Below are positions 37,111 to 47,842 of a DNA stretch of 64,000 bases, piece after piece. The notes under the pieces are model-generated. The model ran no database searches. It had not been told where the DNA came from and saw only the letters and a list, made by a program, of their open reading frames with translations. The first letter of the stretch is position 1, and each line of letters opens with the position of its first letter. The position numbers and the translations under genes are program-made. The stretch comes from Eucalyptus grandis. Lineage: Eukaryota > Streptophyta > Magnoliopsida > Myrtales > Myrtaceae. The stretch covers positions 56,432,833 to 56,496,832 of the forward strand of contig NC_052613.1 of the NCBI RefSeq assembly GCF_016545825.1, read 5' to 3'.

Positions 37111-37404
37111 ATTGACTAGCCCCAGCAATGGCTATATGTCTCAATTAAGGGAGAGATATTATGAACTATGCATTGCACTCTTTTTTCTTTTTGTTTGATT
37201 TTTTCCCATAGGGTTTTTCGGCTTAAGGTTTTTAACGAGGCAATTAATGCATCCATAAAAGGGAGAGATCATAAAATTTATGCTCTGCACTCTTTTTCCC
37301 TATTGTCTGGTTTTTTGTCCCATTGGGTTTTTCTGACTTAAGGTTTTTAATGAGGCAGTATCATTCGATGCCCATTCGTAATATAATGAATATAATGAAT
37401 ATTC

Positions 37405-37745
37405 AAGGGGGAGTGTTATGAAATAAATGAATGAATATTCATTATATTCATCTTATCTAATGTACTTATTATGGTACATTTGTATCATACATTCTAAGTA
37501 CATCTCCCCGTACAATGAATGTTCATCTCTCTATCAAATGTATCTATTATTCAATACATTGATATTAATTATAAGTACAATCTTGTTTTCTTATAAATAG
37601 GAGCTTAGTTTTTGTCATAGATATAGTGTGATATACTGGAAATAAAATTTTCTCCTCTGACTTTCTCTACAATCTTTGGTGTCTGGCTTTCTCTACTCAA
37701 TCTCTCTATTCTCTCTATTATATATTTGTAACGCAATATTTTACA
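37405..37745 (+). repeat. polypurine tract and 3' LTR of old copia element
   Basis: AAGGGGGAG at 37405-37413 is the polypurine tract, directly followed by the 332-bp LTR (37414-37745) with TGTTATGAAAT and ATTTTACA ends and a TATAAATAGG promoter-like motif. It is the partner of 26380-26729. Confidence 0.88.
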
Positions 37746-40367
37746 ATAGCTTTTACATCATTCTTTCTTCCATTATTTTTTCCTATTCTCTATTAAATAA
37801 ATAAAAATTGCCTTAAATTTGCACCCATGCAAGGCAATACCAAAAATTGTACATTTAGGCAATGTAAAATCCAATGTATAGGCATTTTATGCATGTCACT
37901 CTCATTTCCTAAATTTCGAAAGGATTCCCATGGAGGGGCAAAATGACAAACGTACCCACTGTTTTTTCTGGCATATAAAATTCTTGTACCATTTTAGTTT
38001 CCTATCGCAATCTTATGATTAGTTTGGAATATCCTTTAGCTCAAATTTATCACTTTTCTTTATCAATTACTATAAGACAAGCTATTTCTCTTATCTTTTA
38101 AGTCTGGCTCTTATTTCTTTCCCCTAACATATTATTATTATAATTTAGCTCTCTTCAATATACGCAATCAAATCTTTGCCGAATTTCCTTGTAGACATTT
38201 TCTAATAGTACTTGCAAGACCCTAGCACTTCCTAGTTGGGAACTAGTTACTAGTCAACAACACCAGACCGAGGAGACCTCATCACTACAATGAATGCATT
38301 TCAAGGATCTAAGATCGATTTAGATCTAAAACCCAACTGTAACATCTGAAATTCTGACATGTATAAAATTAGATACGTAATTTTACATATAATCTTGTAT
38401 AATTTTTGTTATGGTGGGATATTAAAAACTTGTATGCAGAGCATCTAAGTAAAAGAAAGAGCGGTATGCATATATCAACTATTCAAATTAATAAAACAAA
38501 AAAAAAGTTACAAAATACGAATATTATATAAAAGGTTGCCAGTGGTCATGCAGCTCAATGACAAGGAAATTGGAGGGTGGAGGCGCTAGAATTACTGTGC
38601 AAGATCCTAGTTCCTCATTCTATAAAGAGGCCGTAATACGAGAGAGAGGAGAAGAAAGTCAGAGTTAGGGTCGTGTAGGAAGTCTACATGACTGAGAAGT
38701 CTAACATGGCCATAAAGCAACTTAACTCGATCATGGTTAACCATTAACCATCACTTTATTCATGTACAAACACTTTCCTGTTGCCTTGTAACCGGGAGTA
38801 CTGCTTGGATCCTTTGTGTCTAGATACAGGGTAACCTCATCAAGTAGAAGGGAGTTTGACCTCCCATATTGGGGCCGCCCCGCCTTCCTAGTAACTCAGG
38901 TGGGCTGACAGGACTGCATTCCTTATTTTAATGTGCCGGTGCTTGCTCACATGCCGAGTACCTCCCCAATTTCCCACCCCTATATATTTTTCTTTTTGGG
39001 GAGGAGGGAATACAGGAGTATGCAATGGGGAGTCCCACCCCTCAGGGGTTCTTTTCCTTGTTATTTTTCCTTGAGCCTTTTAAGGACCTGCTCAAGTCCA
39101 TCTCTTAAATATTATATAAGTGTACAATAATAGTAGATAATAGAAAATATATAAATGACAAACAGCAATTGCAAAACTTATATATATTTAGGAAAAATCA
39201 CATCAAATTTAATAAATAAGGTAAGTTGATGTTGATGCATTGTTTTAAAAACATTATCTTAGATTAAATGTGATAATTAAATTTTCTGATTGTAAATCAA
39301 TAAGTCTAAATAATGTGAAAGAAAGTTGGAAGGAAGGGAGTTTCGCGACGATGTGGCAAAACTATTAAGTACTTTCTCATTACTTTTACATATATACGCA
39401 TTAGTTTGATTTTATAAATGGCACGTAATAAAATATAATGAAAGAAGGTAATCATGATGATTAGGGTTTGCTAAGTATTCGTAGGACTTGTTTTTTTTAT
39501 GCTTTTAAAAAAAAAATTTCACTTTCTTGTTAAAATGTAAAATGTTATCTAAATATTAAAAGAATTTGAAGAATTATGTGTAAATTACTTATCAATATTT
39601 AACTGGGTGGTGAAGAGTTCACATGTTTCAAACTCAAAAAAAAAAAAATGTAAAAAAACTTGCTCGGGACAAGATTAGATTAAACAAAAATAAAATATAA
39701 AGATCTATTTACACAGCCCTTCCATATATTGTTGAGGTTTGTGAAAGTAAGGCTTTCACCACAGGTGTTGGACCACGTCATTGTCTTTTGGTTTGATGTG
39801 TTTCCTTTTTTACCTTTTATTTTTCCTTACTTCTCCTTTTTCCAAAGGCGACCAAAAAAAGTGTAAGACAACGTTTTGGTGAAGCAAAGCCCCAAATTTT
39901 CACTTCATTTGGCCGACGCATAAGATTACCGTGCACTTACAAAGGCTACACCGCAACCATCTCATTACAGCTTCGACAGCAGCAGTAGCACAGGGAATGC
40001 ACAAGTGGCTGCACAATCTTTGGGTTCAGAGGATAATATCAGCTTAAGCCTGATGATAAAATGCTACGTTCGGGTTCTAACAGCAAACATTATCTAACTA
40101 CTCACTTGATTAGCAGAAGGGGAAGGACCATAAGGAAACACAAAGTTCCTTTCAATCTAACTAGAGTAAATAGGCTCATTCCAAGCAAAGCTCCAATTGA
40201 GTTTCAAACAGGTTTTATTTTGATGTTGTTCGCTGAGAGGGTTCTCAGACAAAATATTTTTCACCAAAGGATGGTTATCTGGTTTTTTGTTTGTGTATGT
40301 GTCGTTTCATAAATGAAGTTACGAGTTCTACTACAACTATGTTGAATTTTTAGCATACACATCATTT
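37746..40367. other. intergenic AT-rich region between the two copia elements
   Basis: About 2.6 kb with no recognised gene. Several A/T homopolymer runs (38500, 39490, 39640) occur. An open frame of 83 codons at 40061-40312 lacks family motifs and is probably chance. I saw no LTR termini or inverted repeats. Confidence 0.45.
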
Positions 40368-40372
40368 AAGGT

Positions 40373-40837
40373 TGATGGTTTTATTAATGTGATGGGCTTA
40401 AGGCCCGTCCGCCCATGTTGGGCCTAAAAGCCCGGCCCACAAAATTAGGGCCCATGGATGGAGGGATACGATGAAGAGTTATGTTTTATATTTTTGAGGG
40501 GACGTATAAAAGGGAGGATAGAGAGAGAAGAATGTACCTTTTGGCAAAAAGAGCGTACGTTTCCTCTCCCTCTCTCCCTCCAAAAGAAAAACAAAAAGCT
40601 TAAGGCGACGCCGTCTTCCCTTCAAGGCCAATCGACGTCATCGGATCGAATAGGACCGTTTTTTCTCTTCCTCTAATCGGCGTCGGTGTTTAATTTGTGG
40701 CTAATAAGGTACGCTCGAATCCGTGGTGTGCTTTAGGATCGGTGATATGTGATTTTCCTGGGCTTGTCTTCCGCATTCGTTTTAGGGGTTCGATTTAGTG
40801 TCGAATCCGGTTTTTTGGGAATCCGATAATCCCAACA
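40373..40837 (+). repeat. 5' LTR of young copia element
   Basis: TGATGG...CCCAACA. U3 opens with a cluster of GGCCCA/TGGGCC motifs (40391-40455), followed by TATAAAAGG (40505) and a pyrimidine-rich stretch. R and U5 are GC-moderate and end at the primer binding site. Confidence 0.95.
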
Positions 40838-40838
40838 T

Positions 40839-40850
40839 TGGTATCAGAGC
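40839..40850 (+). other. primer binding site (initiator Met tRNA)
   Basis: TGGTATCAGAGC lies one base after the LTR end, a perfect match to the usual plant retrotransposon site. Confidence 0.97.
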
Positions 40851-41108
40851 CCTAGTTCATGTTTTCCCGACCCCTTTCATGTTTTTTGATTGATTTTTCG
40901 CGAAAATAATCGGCCGACGCGGATCGGGGCGCAAAATCCCGACACCCGAGCACTGTTCATCCATTTTTTCGAGTTTCTGTAAGTCGAAATCAATTTCTGA
41001 GGCATAGAGTGAAAGGGCTCGTCAAGACGAGTCCGTCGACGGGTCGTGCGCCATCGGGAGATGCCGGACGCGCCCACGGGCAGCCAGAAGCCGCATGGTA
41101 ACCGCCGG

Positions 41109-41132
41109 GATGACGTCATCGATGACGTCATC
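41109..41132. promoter_or_regulatory. 24-bp perfect palindrome with two TGACGTCA sites
   Basis: The 24 bases read identically on both strands and contain TGACGTCA at 41111-41118 and 41123-41130, spaced 12 bp. TGACGTCA is a high-affinity bZIP target (TGA/CREB type). It lies in the untranslated leader of the copia element, about 270 bp downstream of the LTR. A regulatory role is inferred. Confidence 0.6.
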
Positions 41133-41265
41133 GCCAACGACCGTTGGATGGCCGGTCACCGACCGGCGACCCGACCCGACCCGACCCGCATGGAAGCCTG
41201 GCGCATGCCGCGCACGTGCCGGTCGGTTCGTCCGACCCGGCCCGACCGGTCCGACCACCGGCGAC

Positions 41266-41305
41266 TTGACCGTTGACCGTTGACAGTTGACCGTTGACCG
41301 TTGAC
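41266..41305 (+). promoter_or_regulatory. six-copy TTGAC (W-box-like) heptamer array
   Basis: TTGAC occurs at 41266, 41273, 41280, 41287, 41294 and 41301, an exact 7-bp period of TTGACCG with one TTGACAG. TTGAC(C/T) is the W-box core bound by WRKY defence factors. Located in the element's leader, between the GC-rich stretch and the leader ORF. Confidence 0.65.
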
Positions 41306-41421
41306 AAAAAAGAGAGGAAAAGAATGTGTTTCTTTTTCAATTAAGTCTATATGGATTATATGTGATCCCTTATTTGTTCTACATTTGTTGCAGGAACAGT
41401 TCTGCATTTGTTGTAGGAACT

Positions 41422-41694
41422 ATGCCTCCCCTCAGGTTGCACACACCTATTTGCGCAATTACCGATGAACAAAAGGAAAGGCTTTCTAAGTTGATAGCTG
41501 AACTTACTGATCATCGATGGGAGAGTGGTGACTTAATTGATCACGTCCTTGAAGTCAACGAGAAAATTCAAAAGGTCATATGGAATGGTCGTCCTATGCC
41601 ACAGTTAGAGATGGTGCGATTTTTCATGAACATCCTTCCACATGAATGGCAAGGAGTGTTGAATCGCATATGGGATGTCAACAGAGCTGCTTAA
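41422..41694 (+). CDS. 90-codon ORF in the copia leader, function unknown
   Basis: MPPLRLHTPI to WDVNRAA followed by TAA; acidic/amphipathic, predicted mostly helical by composition, no known domain. It starts just after two tandem acceptor-like segments ('atttgttgcaggaacagttctgc' type, with AG at 41393 and 41416), so it could open a spliced transcript. It ends about 500 bp before gag. Phrases such as RFFMNILPHEWQGVL vaguely resemble gag capsid helices, but I would not assign it. Could be an accessory protein or chance. Confidence 0.4.
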   Translation: MPPLRLHTPICAITDEQKERLSKLIAELTDHRWESGDLIDHVLEVNEKIQKVIWNGRPMPQLEMVRFFMNILPHEWQGVLNRIWDVNRAA

Positions 41695-42187
41695 TATAAG
41701 AAAATTGTGATGGATTTTATAGATGATTATTATATGATTGTTACAAGGGAAAAGATCAAGAAATTAAACAAAAGAGGATCTTTCCCAGTTCGTGTACTGA
41801 CTTGGTGTTAGATGTATTGGCTGGTTTTTGTTAAGTGTGTTTTGTGGACATCTTATGTAATGTTTACTACCTGATTGTTGTTGATGTAGCAACTGATATG
41901 TTAGTTGTATTATGTGAAAGCATTATTGTTTTTATTGAATGTCAATTATTATTTGCTTTCTGTTATTGCTGGTTGCTATGGGTAGTTATAGAAGTTTTTG
42001 TAGCTTCATAGAATTTATTTTGCATAAAACAATTATATTAATGATAGTTTTAAGTTAGGATTTTTGGAGGATGGTTGGAAACTTAGTGACCTTTTGATTC
42101 TGAAACCTTACTTGAAATTGTTCATTAATATGATGGGTCTATGCAAAAGGGATGCATAAATGATAGGCATTAATAATTCGTGCATAT

Positions 42188-44512
42188 ATGTCTGATGTGT
42201 TCAGATCAATGGCTTCAGCCACAAAAAGCATATTTGCCGAGCTGAACAAAGGTGAAAAGCTCAATGGTGACAACTATGAAATATGGCACATGAAAATCCA
42301 ATATGTGCTGGAAGAGCAAGAGGCACTAGAAGCTCTTAACCTGACCATGGTAGAACCTGAAGATGGAAACACTGCGTAGCACAAGAGAGATAAGGAAGCA
42401 TTTGCTACATGGAAAAGAAAGAACTCTCTTGCTTGCATTACGTTGCTTAGGAGCATGGAAAATGATGTCATGCGAGAGTTTAGGCGTTTTGACAATGCCA
42501 AGGAAATGTGGGAAGCATTGGCAGCTAGATTTGGTCATACTTCGGTGACCAGACTGAGACAGCTCACTATTAGGTTTGACTCTTATAAGAAGCCTCATGG
42601 TCAGACCATGAAGCAACATCTTATAAAGATGTGAAACATGATTAATAAGCTGAAAGATGCTGGCCATGTCCTCACTGATGAGCAGCAAGTGCAAGCAGTG
42701 ATTCGTTCCTTGCCTCAGAGTTGGGAGCATATGAAGGTGCACCTGACCCATAATGAAAATATCAAAACCTTTGAGGATGCAGTGCGCCATCTTGAGCTAG
42801 AAGAGGATCGCCTCTTGGCGGCTAAGCCGGATGCTGAACTCTATCATGCTAGTTCTAGCTCACATGGAGCTTCGAGCTCCAAGCGCAAACGCCCCAACTG
42901 GTTTGATAAAGGGAAAGGCAAGGAAGCAGGTCCTTCAGGGAAGAAACCCAAGTTTAACCAACATGAAAGAGGAAAGCGTCCTCGCATGAAGAAGCTTGCA
43001 AGGGTGAAGTGTTACAACTGTGACAAGAATGGTCACTATGCTCGCGACTGTCGTGAGCTGAAGAAGGTAAACACCCCTTGTACTTTTCAGAACTTTGCTT
43101 TTGTGTCGAGTTTTGTATTCTTAACTGAGTCTAATCCTTTGTGGACTGTAGATTCAGGAGCGACAGACCATGTAGCGAAGGATAGAGAATCCTTCGTGGA
43201 ATTCCGACGAGTACCAACTGGAACTAAGTGGATCTATGTGGGAAACAACTCCAAAGCTGAAGTGAAAGGAATTGGCACATGCCAACTGAATATGCGTGGT
43301 GGACGCACTTTGTTCCTACATGATGTGTTGTATGCTCCGGAGATTCGTCGGAATTTAGTGTATGTTTTAGTGTTGGTTAAACTAGGTTTTAATATGAACT
43401 TCTATAATAGAGGTGTGGATTTGTTTTTGGATACAAATTACTATGGTTGTGGTTATTTTCTGGATGGTTTCATAGTATTAGATATTGACTATGTTAATGC
43501 AAATGTTTGTTATTCCCTTCTCACGTCTCCTAATACATATGATAATGATGTGAATGTGTGGCATGCTAGACTTGGTCACATTGGCCAACAACGTATGAAT
43601 AGACTAGCCAAAGAGGGCTTGTTGGGCAACATTGAAAAAGTCAATTTGCCCATATGTAAGTATTGCCTAGAAGGGAAAACGACTAGGAAACCATTTGGAA
43701 AAGGTAAAAGAGCTGAATTTCCTCTGCATTTAATCCATTCTGATGTCTGTGGTCCAATGAATATGAGAGGAAGGCATGGGGCTGTTTATTTCATCACTTT
43801 TATAGATGATTATACTCGATTCGGATATGTCTATTTGATTTCTCATAAATCTGAAGCAATAAGTTGTTTCAAAAGGTTTATGAACCTGGTAGAAAATCAA
43901 TTAGACAAGAAAATAAAAGCATTGAGATCCGATCGAGGTCGAGAATATTTATCTGATGAGTTCAGAAAATTATGTGATGAAAAAGGAATAGAAAGACAGT
44001 TGTCTGTTCTATATACTCCTCAACAAAATGGTGTTACGGAGAGAAGAAACAGAACCCTACTTGAAATGGTTAGGTCCATGATGGCGCATGCTAACTTACC
44101 TATTACTTTTTGGAGTGATGCGTTGTTAACTGCTGCTTATATACTTAACCGGGTGCCTTCCAAATCAGTTACTTCCACTCCATATGAGTTATGGACAGGT
44201 AGAAAAACAGACTTAAGTTTTCTTAAGCCATGGGGTTGTGCTGCCTATACACATGAGTCCTCTCACAAGTTTGGGAAATTAGGTCTCAAAGGAAAGAAGA
44301 GTATTTTCATAAGATACTCGGAACACTCGAAAGGGTATGTGTTCATAGGTGAGCAGGAAAGTGGGAGTATAACTGAATTTGAATCACGGGATGTCACATT
44401 CTTAGAGGATGAATTTCCTAAGAAGGGCGAAATAGGGAAGATCACTCCCTATTTGAAACCTTGGATCAAGATAATGATATTAGTGGAGTTCGTCCAAGTG
44501 GGAGTAATATGA
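42188..44512 (+). pseudogene. copia gag-protease-integrase polyprotein (two stops)
   Basis: One continuous frame, start probably MASATKSIFAELNKGEKL (42209). Capsid region to about 42800, interrupted by TAG at 42377-42379 and TGA at 42632-42634 (a Trp codon in the expected context). Then the nucleocapsid knuckle CYNCDKNGHYARDC (about 43012), protease WTVDSGATDHV (about 43140), GAG-pre-integrase HARLGHIG...CKYCLEGK (43560-43680), and integrase core with LIHSDVCGPM, LRSDRGREYLSDEF and NGVTERRNRTLLEM, the D-D-E triad intact. The frame shifts near 44460. Order protease-integrase-RT is diagnostic of copia. Confidence 0.93.
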
Positions 44513-46285
44513 GAAGTGATGAATTGAATTCAACTCATTCTCAATTACAACCACATAATGAGACGACATCATCATTATCTAATCCAAGTGGGAGCATAAT
44601 AGGGAATGATGTGCAAAGTGTACAATCTCCCATACGGCGAACAAGTCGCCAAAGTATTCCCCGTCGACGTTTTGACATTGAAGGGAAACTTTTATGATTG
44701 CTCCACAAGATGAGGATGAGCCAAGAAATATTAATGAGGCTCGAATTGCCCTAGTAAGGAAAAATGGATTCATGCAATGGAAGAGGAAATGGAGTCAATG
44801 AAATCAAACCAAGTTTGGGAACTGGTTGATCTTCCAAAAGGACACAAAGCTATTGGGAATAAGTGGGTTCTCAAAATAAAGCGAAAGGCTGATGGCTCGA
44901 TAGAAAGGCATAAGGCTCGCCTTGTGGCGAAGGGGTATAATCAACAGGAAGGAATTGATTATGAAGATACGTTTTTTCCTGTAGTGAGATTTACCTCGAT
45001 TCGCATTATTCTGGCAATAGTGGCTAGTATGGATCTTGAGTTACATCAAATGGATGTAAAGACTGTTTTCCTTAATGGAGAATTAGAGGAAGAAATATAT
45101 ATGGAACAACCTGCTGGTTTCATAGTGAAAGGCCAAGAAGAAAAGGTATGTCGACTTTTGAGGTCGATATATGGCCTTAAACAGTCGTCAAGACAATGGT
45201 ATATACGTTTTCATTATGCCATAATGGCATATGATTTTACAATGATTGATGAGGATCATTGTGTATATATCAAAAGATCCAAGGATCAATTTGTGATCAT
45301 ATCATTATATGTTGATGATATACTAATTGCCGAAAGTAATATGGAGTTAGTTCATACTGTCAAGAGTTGGTTGTCTTCCAACTTTGAGATGAAGGATATG
45401 GGTGAGGCTACATACATTCTTGGAGTTAAGATTTCAAGAGATCGCTCGAAAAGATCGTTGTCTCTTTCGCAAGAAACATATATAAATAAGGTTCTTGAAC
45501 GATTTCGTATGCAAGATTGTAAACCTATAGACACTCCTATTGCAAAAGGTGAAGGATTGAGCCATAGAGGCGTGTCCAAGGACTCCACAAGAGAAGGAAC
45601 AAATGAAACATGTTCCTTATGGTAGTGCTGTTGGGAGCTTGATATACGCTATGATGTGTACAAGACCCGACATATGTTTTGCAGTTGGAATGGTGAGTAG
45701 ATACCAATCCAATCCGGGTCCAAAGCACATTGGAAAGCCGTTAAGAGAATACCGAGGTATCTGAAGGGAACTGCTGATTACAAGTTGAATTACCAAGAAA
45801 ATGATCTGCGACTTGAAGGCTATTTAGATGCTGATTGGGGAGGAGATTTAGATGAAAGAAAATCTACCTCAGGATTTGCTTTCTTGCTGAACAATGGCGC
45901 CATATCATGGAGTAGTAAGAAGCAAACGTGTATAGCCTTATCCACGATGGAAGCTGACTTCGTGGCATTATCAGCAGCAGTACAAGAAGGAGTTTGGTTT
46001 AAGAGTTTTTTGGATCATTTAGGTGTTATTGAGAAAGCTGCAAATCCATTATTGGTTAACTGTGATAGCCAAGCAGCTATAGCGTACACCAAAGATCCAA
46101 AATATCATGGCAAGACCAAACATATAGATACCAAGTATAACTTTGTCAAAGATATGGTTGCACGAAATGATGTGAACTTACAGTACATATCTACGCATAG
46201 AATGGTTGCAGATCCTATGACAAAACCAATACCTAGAGATGTGTTTTGTGGTCATGTAAAATCTCTAGGATTACGTAGAGTCTGA
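44461..46285 (+). pseudogene. copia reverse transcriptase and RNase H (frameshifted)
   Basis: 44461-44697 covers the integrase-RT linker (SQSIPRRRF-type serine-rich stretch, ending in a stop). RT is open at 44777-45625: VWELVDLPKGHKAIGNKWV, RLVAKGYNQQEGIDYEDTF, QMDVKTVFLNGELEEEIYM, SIYGLKQSSRQW and the catalytic SLYVDDILIA. A frameshift after 45600 is followed by PYGSAVGSLIYAMMCTRPDI. RNase H, 45785-46285, has LDADWGGDLDERKSTSGF, ISWSSKKQ and TMEADFVALS, and ends at GLRRV. Most catalytic residues survive. Confidence 0.93.
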
Positions 46286-47372
46286 TGTACTGAATTGTAA
46301 TTTCCCTGAGTTGTTCACATTTATGAATTTTTTTTTTCATTGTTAATGCCTATGAATCTTTGTTTGATCTTTACGCATCTTAATGCTCAGTGCATTACAT
46401 TAAGTTGAGAAAGTATGTCGGACAGATAAAAGATTAGCCTACTCACACGGGTAATCGCCTCTATTTACTATGTGATAAATATAGATGAGACTGTTTTTAA
46501 GCTTGTTATCTAGGTGATAATTGAGAGCTCAAGCTTAAAATATATATGTCGCCTTAACTAAGTGTTAAGATGATGACATAATATTTATTATGTCCGAAAG
46601 TAAAATAACCCACATATTTTACTTTATCTGTCTATGATGCCAGATGTGAGTTCTGATGAATTGTTTTTTGTGAATGAGTAGATACGTGAACTCAAGTTAG
46701 ACATTGGGTATGTCTGAACTATCATCTGTACGGTATTGAAGGAAAAGACATACGCTCCATGGGAAAGGAGTTAATACCGTAATACGTATTTCATACTACG
46801 TATGCAGGAGACGACCAATAAGAGTGGCAAAAGTTTGATCTCAACTTTTATGCCATGTGAGACTCTTGAGGAAAAGAGTTCTTCAATTTTAGTGCCCTCA
46901 TGACTTTTACTTATTCTCAAGATTTCTATTTAGTGTTTGCTATCTTAGGATGTTGCCAATGGTCATGAATTGATTCGATCTAATGGGACATTTCTAGAAA
47001 AGCAAGCTGAATTGAAATTGAGAGTTTGAAGGAAAGAGGAAGATCGATTTTGGAGAATCACATTGTAGTTTTATATTCACTGGTCGACCAATTATGACTG
47101 TCTTTGGGATAATTATAATTGTGAATACAATATATATATATATATATCATTGTGTAAAAGAGATCAAGAGAGATATAAATGTGATTGATCGATCTAGGGT
47201 ACTGCATACTAAATCTACTCAGAGTGTGATGCCCATTATGAGCTGCTATATATTCCTACGATGTATAGCAACGAGCTCTCAAAGTATGCTGGTCGCACGG
47301 ATTATTCACCGGTATCAATGTTGAAGAGAGGTAAAGAGAATCCTGTTCGGTCGACCATGTGCGAGTGGGAGA
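46286..47372 (+). other. 3' untranslated region of young copia element
   Basis: About 1.09 kb between the RNase H stop and the 3' LTR, long for a copia element. It contains a (TA)n tract (about 47131) and no convincing ORF. A purine-rich segment GAGTGGGAGA (47363-47372) precedes the LTR and is the likely polypurine tract. Confidence 0.7.
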
Positions 47373-47837
47373 TGATGGTTTTATTAATGTGATGGGCTTA
47401 AGGCCCGTCCGCCCATGTTGGGCCTAAAAGCCCGGCCCACAAAATTAGGGCCCATGGATGGAGGGATACGATGAAGAGTTATGTTTTATATTTTGAGGGG
47501 ACGTATAAAAGGGAGGATAGAGAGAGACGAATGTACCTTTTGGCAAAAAGAGCGTACGTTTCCTCTCCCTCTCTCCCTCCAAAAGAAAAACAAAAAGCTT
47601 AACGCGATGCTGTCATCCCTTCAAAGCCAATCGTCGTCATCGGATTGAACAGGACAGTTTTTTCTCTTCCTCTAATCGGCGTCGGTGTTTAATCTGTGGC
47701 TAACAAGGTACGCTCGAATCCGTGGTGTGCTTTAGGATCGGTGATACATGATTTTCCCGGGCTTGTCTTCCGCATTCGTTTTAGGGGTTCGATTTAGTAT
47801 CGAATCTGGTTTTTTGGGAATCTAGTTAATCCCAACC
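47373..47837 (+). repeat. 3' LTR of young copia element
   Basis: Same 465-bp length as the 5' LTR. Differences I can see include a one-base T-run indel and about 20 substitutions, mostly transitions; the terminal CA has become CC. Followed by the duplication AAGGT. Confidence 0.95.
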
Positions 47838-47842
47838 AAGGT

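Larger units (their letters stand above)
26380..37745 (+). mobile_element. old Ty1/copia element, interrupted by nested LTRs
   Basis: The 5' LTR (26380-26729, 350 bp) and 3' LTR (37414-37745, 332 bp) both start TGTTATGAAAT and end ATTTTACA. The internal region reads in order: gag start, a nested 7.1-kb insertion, gag end with zinc knuckle, protease remnant, RT, RNase H, polypurine tract. Integrase appears deleted. Many stops and frameshifts, and clear LTR divergence, mark it as old. I could not find a convincing target-site duplication. Confidence 0.9.
40373..47837 (+). mobile_element. Ty1/copia element, nearly complete and relatively young
   Basis: Two 465-bp LTRs (40373-40837 and 47373-47837) flank a 6.5-kb internal region with primer binding site, long leader, gag, protease, integrase, RT, RNase H and 3' untranslated part. 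Target duplications AAGGT lie at 40368-40372 and 47838-47842. By eye the LTRs differ at about 20 positions (about 4%), far fewer than in the old copia element. Two in-frame stops in gag and frameshifts before and within pol suggest it is not autonomous. Confidence 0.95.

Noticed and set aside
40061..40312. 83-codon open frame upstream of the young copia element
   Set aside because: No known motif, no upstream promoter signal seen, and typical of chance ORFs in AT-rich DNA.
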